The notes below the pieces were generated by a model. The model made no database searches. It was not told the origin of the DNA and worked only from the letters and a program-made list of their open reading frames with translations. 8,502 nucleotides of DNA from Paracoccaceae bacterium (GTDB lineage Bacteria; Pseudomonadota; Alphaproteobacteria; Rhodobacterales; Rhodobacteraceae). The stretch covers positions 1 through 8,502 of the forward strand of contig JALWJU010000667.1 of NCBI GenBank assembly GCA_026997055.1, given 5' to 3'. Position numbers and translations under genes: made by a program. Numbering within the stretch: the stretch's first letter is position 1; every line of letters starts with the position of its first letter. Of the stretch, positions 1 through 4,686 are shown in pieces.

Positions 1-177
1 GCCCAGCCCCGGAAGCCCCACCAGCAGCGCATGCCCACCGGCAAGCAGGGTCGCCAGCACCTGCCCGACCACCTCTTCCTGCCCGAGCACGCGCTTGCCG
101 ATCTCGCCGCGCGCCCGCGCGAGCTTCTCGCCCAGCGCCTCGGCGCCCGCCACCAGATCGTCTTCCGCCTTGCCCAT
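1..177 (-). CDS. MoxR-family AAA+ ATPase, N-terminal fragment
   Basis: Only the first 59 codons are present; the gene continues past the left edge. The translation begins MGKAEDDLVAGAEALGEKL and continues through IGKRVLGQEEVVGQVLATLL to HALLVGLPGLG. That is the usual start of MoxR-type AAA+ ATPases: an N-terminal helix, the conserved 'G(Q/H)E-vv-q-l-aLLagGHaLLvG-PGlgKT' segment, and a Walker A loop cut just before its Lys/Thr. Start choice: ATG at 177 is preceded by a strong purine-rich ribosome site (GGAGGGAG) at suitable spacing. MoxR ATPases are chaperone-like, often encoded beside DUF58 and von Willebrand factor A proteins, and assist maturation of metalloenzymes or envelope complexes. 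That context would lie outside the window, so the exact role is unknown. It is divergent from the DUF1285 gene, with 70 bp between the start codons. The family call is secure; the client is not. Confidence 0.88.
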   Translation of the reverse strand, partial: MGKAEDDLVAGAEALGEKLARARGEIGKRVLGQEEVVGQVLATLLAGGHALLVGLPGLG

Positions 178-218
178 GCTCTCCCTCCGCCGTAGCATCG
201 CGCTGCCGTTTCGTGGCC

Positions 219-247
219 ATTAAAGGCGTTTTTCGCCCGGGGGACAA
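219..247 (-). promoter_or_regulatory. Candidate sigma-70-type promoter for the MoxR gene
   Basis: On the minus strand TTGTCC (242-247; 4 of 6 matches to TTGACA) is followed after exactly 17 bp by TTTAAT (219-224; 5 of 6 matches to TATAAT). The -10 box lies about 40 bp upstream of the MoxR ATG at 177. The -35 element abuts the ATG of the divergent DUF1285 gene and overlaps its GGGGGA ribosome site, so transcription from it could interfere with that gene. This is consensus matching by eye, with no experimental support. I found no equally good plus-strand promoter for the DUF1285 gene in this gap. Confidence 0.4.
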
Positions 248-859
248 ATGACAAAAGCTGAAACCGGCAAGAAACCTCCCGCCGCCGGAGCCGTTTCGGC
301 GGAAAGCCTCGCATCCTCCGCCCGGCAGGTCGCGCGCAAGGGCCCGGCTCCGGTGCATCTGTGGGACCCGCCCTTCTGCGGCGATCTGGATATCCGCATC
401 GCCCGCGACGGGACCTGGTTCTACCTCGGCACGCCGATCGGCAGGCCGGAGCTTGTGCGCCTGTTCGCCTCGATCCTGAAGCGCGAGGGGAGCGAATATT
501 TCCTCGTTACCCCGGTGGAAAAGGTGCGCATCCGGGTCGATGACGCGCCCTTCGTGGCGGTGGATTTCGAGGTGCGCGGGAGGGGGCGCGCGCAGGTGCT
601 CACCTTTGAGACCAACCTTGGCGACCGCGCCGAAGCCGACCCCGATCGCCCGCTGCGCTTCGAGCGCAACCCGACCACCGGCGAACCCGCACCTTATGTG
701 ATGATCCGCTCGGGCCTCGAAGCACTGATCGACCGCAAGAGCTTCCTGCGCCTGGCCGAACTCGGCGTGCATGAAGAGAGGGACGACGGGCGCTGGTTCG
801 GGCTCTGGTCCGGGGGGGTGTTTTTCCCGGTCATCCCCTCACGAGAACTGGAAATATAG
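248..859 (+). CDS. DUF1285 family protein
   Basis: A 203-residue protein of unknown function. Residues 38-110 carry the features that define DUF1285: LWDPPFCGDLDIRIARDGTWFYLGTPI (residues 38-64; written in parts: DPPFCGDLDIRI, then DGTWFY, then GTPIGR), a LFASIL segment, EYFLVTPVEKVRI (83-95) and DDAPFVAVDF (98-107). The first ~35 residues are Ala/Lys/Gly-rich and probably disordered. The C-terminus is rich in aromatic residues. There is no signal peptide or membrane segment, so it is probably cytoplasmic. The ATG at 248 follows GGGGGAC, an adequate ribosome site. It is divergent from the MoxR-family gene and convergent with the deacetylase. In many alphaproteobacteria DUF1285 genes are followed by a CoA pyrophosphatase and a CCA-adding enzyme (from memory); neither is present here. 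Length and domain content look intact. No enzymatic function can be assigned. Confidence 0.85.
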   Translation: MTKAETGKKPPAAGAVSAESLASSARQVARKGPAPVHLWDPPFCGDLDIRIARDGTWFYLGTPIGRPELVRLFASILKREGSEYFLVTPVEKVRIRVDDAPFVAVDFEVRGRGRAQVLTFETNLGDRAEADPDRPLRFERNPTTGEPAPYVMIRSGLEALIDRKSFLRLAELGVHEERDDGRWFGLWSGGVFFPVIPSRELEI

Positions 860-914
860 ACGTATTTTCAAAGCCTCGGCGGATTTGCACCGATGCCCCG
901 GCCTGCTCGCCACC

Positions 915-2030
915 TCACACCGCCGGCCGGCCGAACAGCGCCTCCAGTTCCTCCAGATGTTCCGAGAACACCGCCTGCATCCGCGCCGATGGCTGACGCG
1001 CCGCCAGGGTCTCTGCCAGGGGGTCCGGCGCGCGGGCGCTGGCACCGGACATCTCCTCCAGCACGGCATGCCCGCAAAATGGCACATATACCTCGCTGTA
1101 GCCGCCCTCATGGACCATCATCAGCCGCCCGCCACACAGATCGCCGGCCAGGTCGCACAGGATCCGGGTCATCTGCCGGAACGTCTCCGCCGTAGCCAGC
1201 ATCCGCCCCAGAGGGTCCAGCGCACCGGCATCATAGCCGCAGGCGACCACCAGAGCTTCGGGCCGGTATGCGCGCAGGGCCGGCACCACCAACCGCTCCA
1301 GCGCCTCGAGATAGGTCGCATGGCCCGCCCCGGGCGGCAGAGGAATATTCATGTTCGCGCCCAGTCCCGCACCTCGCCCCCGATCCGTCGCATCGCCCGT
1401 ATCCGGCGGATAATTGCGCGCCTGATGCAGCGAAATGGTCAGCACATCGGGATCCTCGTAAAAGATCGCCTCGGTACCGTTGCCGTGATGCACGTCCCAG
1501 TCGATCACCGCGACCCGTCGCACCAGCCCCTCCGCCCGGGCCGCGCAGATGGCAATGGCCAGATTGGCCAGCAGGCAGAAGCCGTTGGGAAAATCCGGCA
1601 GGCAGTGATGGCCCGGCGGGCGCGAGAGCGCATAGGCGTTGTCCAGCTCTCCCCGGAGCACCGCCTCCAGAGCCGCACTCGCCAGCCCCGCCGCCAGAGC
1701 CGCGATCTCGTAACCGCCCCGGGCAAAGGGCGCCCGCAGGCCGATCTCGCCTCCGCCCGCATCGCTCAACTCCTTGAATGTACGCAGATATTCCGCCGAA
1801 TGCACCCGCGCCAGATCGTCGAATCCGGCCTCCGGCGCACTCTTCACCACCAGCTCGCCCGTCAACCCGGTCACGTCCATCAGGTTCTTCAGACGCCGTT
1901 TCGTCTCCGGACTCTCCGGCAGCCCCCCCGCTGCCAGCGGCTGCACCAGACCGCCCAATGGCAGGGTCGCCGCGTAATTCCCGCCACCATGCCAAAGGCA
2001 GCGCTCGTCAAAGAAAAACCCCGTCCTCAT
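915..2030 (-). CDS. Class II histone deacetylase-like zinc amidohydrolase
   Basis: A 371-residue single-domain member of the arginase/deacetylase superfamily, which removes acetyl groups from amines such as acetylated lysine or polyamines. The active-site set is complete: the tandem histidines in RPPGHHC (H141, H142); zinc ligands D179 and H181 in DWDVHHGNGT; the third ligand D267 in CGYDAGALDPLGRM; and the catalytic tyrosine Y311 in HEGGYS. The N-terminus MRTGFFFDERCLWHGGGNYA and the ESPETKRRLKNL block (40-50) are typical of proteins annotated as bacterial class II histone deacetylases. The start at ATG 2030 is chosen because family members begin at this point. An in-frame GTG at 2078 would add 16 Arg-rich residues. 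No signal peptide is seen, so it is probably cytoplasmic. The substrate cannot be read from sequence; acetylpolyamines or small acetylated amines are as plausible as protein lysines. Translation initiation is unusual (see the upstream mini-ORF). It stands alone, with no obvious operon partner. Confidence 0.9.
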   Translation of the reverse strand: MRTGFFFDERCLWHGGGNYAATLPLGGLVQPLAAGGLPESPETKRRLKNLMDVTGLTGELVVKSAPEAGFDDLARVHSAEYLRTFKELSDAGGGEIGLRAPFARGGYEIAALAAGLASAALEAVLRGELDNAYALSRPPGHHCLPDFPNGFCLLANLAIAICAARAEGLVRRVAVIDWDVHHGNGTEAIFYEDPDVLTISLHQARNYPPDTGDATDRGRGAGLGANMNIPLPPGAGHATYLEALERLVVPALRAYRPEALVVACGYDAGALDPLGRMLATAETFRQMTRILCDLAGDLCGGRLMMVHEGGYSEVYVPFCGHAVLEEMSGASARAPDPLAETLAARQPSARMQAVFSEHLEELEALFGRPAV

Positions 2031-2060
2031 GCGCCGAGCATGAGCCGCTTCACGCCTCCT
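2027..2060 (-). promoter_or_regulatory. Upstream mini-ORF and Shine-Dalgarno overlapping the deacetylase start
   Basis: On the minus strand a perfect AGGAGG (2055-2060) lies 24 nt upstream of the deacetylase ATG (2030), too far to serve it directly, and that ATG has no good site of its own. In another frame ATG CTC GGC GCA TGA (2041 to 2027) encodes MLGA; a GTG at 2053 in the same frame would give an eight-residue version. The TGA overlaps the deacetylase ATG as ATGA, the classic arrangement for termination-reinitiation coupling. The spacing from AGGAGG to the mini-ORF ATG is 13 nt, longer than ideal, and to the GTG only 1 nt, shorter than ideal. The arrangement is seen directly; the coupling role is inferred. 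Confidence 0.35.
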
Positions 2061-2299
2061 GTCCAGCGCTCTTCGCACTTTCAGGAATATCCGCGAATGT
2101 CCGGGAAAAGTCTATCGCCGGAGCATCGGCGCTTTCCTGTTCGCAATGGCACCGCCCCAACCCCATGCTTCACCAGATCGCATCCGCCCGAAAGGCGCGA
2201 AGGATCGCGAGTCGCGCACCCGATTTTTCGCGGAAAAGCCGGCCCCGGCGCCCGCGACCGGCAATAACGACATGGATGCCGCTCATCCGGCAGGCGGGC
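2031..2299. other. Non-coding gap between gshB and the deacetylase gene
   Basis: This is the largest gap in the window, with minus-strand genes on both sides. It presumably holds the 3' end of the gshB transcript and the promoter of the deacetylase gene. I saw no clear intrinsic terminator. The nearest candidates are a 5-bp stem at 2225-2237 (TTTTC-GCG-GAAAA) and the CGCCG/CGGCG stem just after 2115, neither followed by a T-run on the minus strand. At 2085-2104 two tandem 10-bp near-repeats occur (GAATATCCGC, GAATGTCCGG), one helical turn apart and 55-75 bp upstream of the deacetylase ATG, so an operator is conceivable. A 38-codon minus-strand ORF (2286 to 2170, beginning MSGIHVVIAGRGRRGRLF) starts 14 nt after the gshB stop but lacks a ribosome site and is very Arg-rich. 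I do not call it a gene. Confidence 0.4.
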
Positions 2300-3253
2300 T
2301 CATGCGGCACTCCGGCGCGCCTCGATCACCTCCCAGATACCGGCGACAACATTCCTGCCGTCAAACCTTTCCAGCTCCTGAAGCCCCGTGGGGGAGGTGA
2401 CATTGATCTCGGTCAGGTAATCGCCAATCACGTCGATTCCGACGAAGATATGCCCCCGCTCGCGCAGAACCGGGCCGATTCGGGCGCATATTTCCTCGTC
2501 GCGCGCCGTCAGAGCCGCTTTTTCCGGGCGCCCCCCCGCATGCATGTTGGAGCGAGTTTCGCCGAGGGGCGGAACCCGATTGATGGCGCCGACCGGAGTG
2601 CCATCCACCAGAATGATGCGCTTGTCGCCGGCCGAAACCGCAGGCAGGAATTTCTGCGCGATCAGCGGCTCGCGGCTGATCGAGGCAAACAGTTCGTGCA
2701 GGCTGGCCAGGTTGCGGTCCTCGGGACCGAGGCGGAACACCCCCGCACCGCCATTGCCGTAGAGCGGCTTCAGAATGATATCCCCGTGGCGGGCCTTGAA
2801 GGCCCTGAGCGTCTCCAGATCACGGGCAATCATGGTCGGCGGGGTCAGATCGGGAAAGTCGAGCACCAGCAGCTTCTCCGGGTGGTTGCGCACCCAGAAC
2901 GGGTCGTTCACCACCAGAGTCTGCGGGTGGATCCTTTCGAGTAAATGGGTAGTGGTGATGTATCCCATGTCGAAGGGCGGATCTTGGCGCAACCAGACCA
3001 CATCGAAATCGGCGAGGTTGACCTCGGCCCCCTCGCCGAGGGTGTAGTGATTGCCCGCCTCGCGCCGGACCGTGATCGGCCAGCCGTGCGCCTTCACCGA
3101 ACCTTCGTCGAAAAACAGCCGGTCCGGCGTGTAGTAAAACAGACTGTGGCCGCGATTTTGCGCTTCTTCCATGATGCGAAAGGACGAATCGGCCCGGATG
3201 TCGATCCCCCCGATCGGATCCATCTGCATGGCAACGCGCAAGGATGTCTGCAT
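2300..3253 (-). CDS. gshB: Glutathione synthetase
   Basis: A 317-residue ATP-grasp ligase, almost the same length as E. coli GshB (316). It joins gamma-glutamylcysteine and glycine with ATP hydrolysis, the second step of glutathione synthesis in the cytoplasm. Recognisable blocks are the N-terminal QMDPIGGIDIRADSSF (10-25), WLRQDPPFDMGY (87-98), VVNDP (114-118), the ATP-binding DIILKPLYGNGGAGVF (158-173), GDKRIILVDG (209-218), RSNMHAGG (234-241), and the metal-binding GIDVIGDYLTEINVTSPTG (272-290; D273, E282, N284). The catalytic features are all present. ATG at 3253 is preferred: a purine-rich stretch (GGGAAAAGAAAGA) precedes it, whereas the in-frame ATG at 3280 follows a pyrimidine run with no ribosome site and would add nine Lys/Gly-rich residues. 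It is third in the rsmI-yraN-gshB run, 83 bp after yraN. Its leader contains a long inverted repeat that may control it. Confidence 0.96.
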   Translation of the reverse strand: MQTSLRVAMQMDPIGGIDIRADSSFRIMEEAQNRGHSLFYYTPDRLFFDEGSVKAHGWPITVRREAGNHYTLGEGAEVNLADFDVVWLRQDPPFDMGYITTTHLLERIHPQTLVVNDPFWVRNHPEKLLVLDFPDLTPPTMIARDLETLRAFKARHGDIILKPLYGNGGAGVFRLGPEDRNLASLHELFASISREPLIAQKFLPAVSAGDKRIILVDGTPVGAINRVPPLGETRSNMHAGGRPEKAALTARDEEICARIGPVLRERGHIFVGIDVIGDYLTEINVTSPTGLQELERFDGRNVVAGIWEVIEARRSAA

Positions 3254-3305
3254 TCTTTCTTTTCCCTTTCCCTTGTCCATAGATGGGGGAAAGGGGGAGA
3301 AAGAA
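3253..3305 (-). promoter_or_regulatory. Inverted repeat enclosing the gshB ribosome binding site
   Basis: Read on the minus strand, a pyrimidine arm (3287-3305) and a purine arm (3253-3272) surround a 14-nt loop. They pair as 9 bp (CCCTTTCCC with GGGAAAGGG), then a small 2x3 internal loop, then 8 bp (TTCTTTCT with AGAAAGAA), 17 Watson-Crick pairs in all. The purine arm is the only plausible ribosome site of gshB, and its last base is the A of the ATG at 3253, so the folded RNA would block initiation. The alternative in-frame ATG at 3280 lies in the loop. No T-run follows on either strand, so it is not a standard intrinsic terminator. The symmetry is visible directly; a regulatory role is inference. 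Confidence 0.45.
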
Positions 3306-3309
3306 CAAC

Positions 3310-3342
3310 CGCCTTTACATTTCCTTCACATATCCTTCACAT
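3310..3342 (-). repeat. Three tandem 11-bp repeats, each ATG followed by a stop
   Basis: Read on the minus strand the units are ATGTGAAGGAT (3332-3342), ATGTGAAGGAA (3321-3331) and ATGTAAAGGCG (3310-3320). The first contains the last codon (ATG) and the stop (TGA) of yraN. Each unit reads ATG-TGA or ATG-TAA followed by AAGG, a Shine-Dalgarno-like core. Since 11 is not a multiple of 3, the units fall in different frames. The array lies in the yraN-gshB spacer, just upstream of the gshB leader inverted repeat. It may be simple slippage duplication or a ribosome-loading element. Confidence 0.6.
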
Positions 3343-3708
3343 GCCGAAAGCATTTTCGACCACCTGCATCTGCCCGCTGGCATTTACCAGCGCCACGTCG
3401 AACCGTACCGGGGTCAGTTGCCCCTTCGGCTCACCGGCAAGGAACTCGGACGCCGCCCCGTAGATGCGCCGCATCTGTGCCCGGGTGAGGCGCTCGGCGG
3501 CGCGTGCGAAATCCCGTGCCTTCTTGACTTCGATGAAGATCAGCCCGTCGCCTTCACGCGCAATGATGTCGATCTCGCCACGCGATCCGCGCCAGCGGCG
3601 GGCGGCAATCGGATGCCCGCGCGCCTGATAATCCCTGGCCACACTGTCCTCGGCCGCCAGCCCGGCCCGATAATTCCGCCGCCCGTTCCGTCTGCGCCAT
3701 TCGTTCAT
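3337..3708 (-). CDS. yraN: YraN family protein (UPF0102, predicted nuclease fold)
   Basis: A 123-residue protein of the UPF0102/YraN family, usual length about 115-130. It has the restriction-endonuclease-like (PD-(D/E)XK) core: G16-L-A-A-E20 at the start of the fold, then R43-G-E45-I-D47-I-I, and F58-I-E60-V-K62, where D47, E60 and K62 match the expected catalytic triad. The N-terminus MNEWRRRNGRRNYRAG is strongly basic, consistent with nucleic acid binding. The family's cellular role is not established; Holliday-junction or repair functions have been suggested from fold and context. Start choice: ATG at 3708 lies 7 nt after the rsmI stop with AAAGGA inside the rsmI end as ribosome site, so the pair is probably translationally coupled. 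A longer open frame upstream is overlap with rsmI. The rsmI-yraN adjacency is conserved in many proteobacteria. Confidence 0.92.
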   Translation of the reverse strand: MNEWRRRNGRRNYRAGLAAEDSVARDYQARGHPIAARRWRGSRGEIDIIAREGDGLIFIEVKKARDFARAAERLTRAQMRRIYGAASEFLAGEPKGQLTPVRFDVALVNASGQMQVVENAFGM

Positions 3709-3715
3709 CGCGTGA

Positions 3716-4600
3716 TCATCCTTTCTGACCGCTCTTTCCTGTCGCCTTGCCCTCTTGCAGGGCCAGCGCCGCCTGATAGACCTTGCGCCTCGGCAGCTTG
3801 CCGGAAGCGGCCACATGGGCAACAGCATCCCTGATGCTCATCGTCGCCATCGCCTGGCCCAGCGCCGCTTCCATGTCAAATGCGCATCCTCCGCCATCGC
3901 CCCGCCCAAGGATCAGCACGATCTCTCCTTTCAAAGGGCGCTCCGACAGGCATTCGCGCAATTCCGCCACCGTGGCGCGCATGACTTCCTCGAATTTCTT
4001 GGTCAGTTCACGACAAATCGCCATTTCCCGGCTCTCTTCGCCAAGGTCGCACAAGTCGATTAATAATTGCTGAACGCGTTTCGGGCTTTCGAACAGGATC
4101 AGCGTGGCGGGGATATCCAGCAGTTCGGCGAGCCATTTGCGGCGCGCGGGTTTGCTGGCGGGCGCAAAACCGGCAAACAGGAAGCGGTCGCTGGGCAGGC
4201 CCGACAGGCTGAGCGCGGCGAGGCTGGCCGAGGGGCCCGGTGCGGAGGTAACCGGGAAGCCGGCCCGGGCCACGTCGCGCGCCAGCGCGAAGCCGGGATC
4301 GGCGATCAGGGGCATTCCCGCTTCGCTGGCATAGGCGACCGAGCGCCCTTCGCCGATCAGCTTGAGGAGCCCCGCGCGCCCCGCTTCGCCGGAATGGTCG
4401 TGATAGGCGATGAGCGGACGATTGCCCAGCGCCACCCCGTGCAGGCGCATCAGCTTGCGCATGGTGCGGGTGTCTTCGGCGGCGATGACATCGGCCGAGG
4501 CGAGAATATCCAGCGCTCTCAGAGTGATGTCGCGTGCGTTGCCGATCGGGGTTGCGACCAGGTAGAGCCCGGCGGGCAGGGGGGTGATTTCCGGTTTCAA
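3716..4600 (-). CDS. rsmI: 16S rRNA (cytidine-1402-2'-O)-methyltransferase
   Basis: A 294-residue tetrapyrrole-methylase-fold enzyme that 2'-O-methylates C1402 in the decoding centre of 16S rRNA using S-adenosylmethionine. Diagnostic blocks are GLYLVATPIGNARDITLRAL (11-30), AAEDTRTMRKLM (40-51), the SAM-site loop ASEAGMPLIADPG (91-103), SAPGPSA (119-125), LFESPKR (169-175) and ICRELTKKFEE (195-205), and the family C-terminal helical region ending in KVYQAALALQEG. The start appears to be TTG at 4600: an in-frame TAG lies 27-29 nt upstream, there is no intervening ATG, and the conserved GLYLVATPIGN block begins ten residues in. The ribosome site (AGGT) is weak. The loop has Glu-Ala-Gly-Met where most homologues have Asp-Ala-Gly-Thr, probably a tolerated variant. 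It is first in the rsmI-yraN-gshB run and divergent from the lpoA-like gene, as in the E. coli yraL/yraM pair. Confidence 0.95.
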   Translation of the reverse strand: MKPEITPLPAGLYLVATPIGNARDITLRALDILASADVIAAEDTRTMRKLMRLHGVALGNRPLIAYHDHSGEAGRAGLLKLIGEGRSVAYASEAGMPLIADPGFALARDVARAGFPVTSAPGPSASLAALSLSGLPSDRFLFAGFAPASKPARRKWLAELLDIPATLILFESPKRVQQLLIDLCDLGEESREMAICRELTKKFEEVMRATVAELRECLSERPLKGEIVLILGRGDGGGCAFDMEAALGQAMATMSIRDAVAHVAASGKLPRRKVYQAALALQEGKATGKSGQKG

Positions 4601-4603
4601 GGC

Positions 4604-4646
4604 TGGACCTGTCTGCTGTTCGCTCTATATGATGGCCCCGAACAGC
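4604..4646 (+). promoter_or_regulatory. Candidate lpoA-like promoter bracketed by an 8-bp inverted repeat
   Basis: In the 86-bp divergent gap, TGGACC (4604-4609; 4 of 6 to the -35 consensus) and TATGAT (4628-4633; 5 of 6 to the -10 consensus) are separated by 18 bp, and transcription would start about 4640. A perfect inverted repeat, GCTGTTCG (4615-4622) and CGAACAGC (4639-4646), has 16 bp between its arms and brackets the -10 box. The half-site centres are 24 bp apart. A dimeric regulator bound there would block RNA polymerase for this gene and probably for rsmI. It is not the alphaproteobacterial LexA box, which is a direct GTTC-N7-GTTC repeat. The elements are seen directly; function is inferred. 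Confidence 0.4.
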
Positions 4647-4686
4647 CGGCACCAGGGGCGCCGGGCACGGGAGTGAGGATATTTGC

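Noticed and set aside
2225..2237. TTTTC-GCG-GAAAA palindrome as a gshB terminator
   Set aside because: The stem is only 5 bp and AT-rich, about 65 bp past the stop, with no following T-run on the minus strand.
771..2267. A 498-codon plus-strand open frame opposite the deacetylase gene
   Set aside because: Its translation is rich in Arg, His, Gln and Pro with no recognisable domain, as expected for the antisense of a GC-rich gene. It overlaps two well-supported genes.
2040..2267. A 75-codon plus-strand frame (MSRFTPPVQRSS...) in the gap upstream of the deacetylase
   Set aside because: It has no ribosome site and no recognisable features, and looks like random high-GC sequence.
3253..3305. 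The gshB leader inverted repeat as an intrinsic terminator
   Set aside because: The structure ends at the gshB ATG and continues into coding sequence without a U-tract; on the plus strand the stem is followed by purines and ACAACC. RBS sequestration fits better.
4615..4646. SOS (LexA) box in the rsmI/lpoA-like gap because of GTTC and GAAC cores
   Set aside because: The alphaproteobacterial LexA site is a direct GTTC-N7-GTTC repeat; here the cores are inverted and too far apart.
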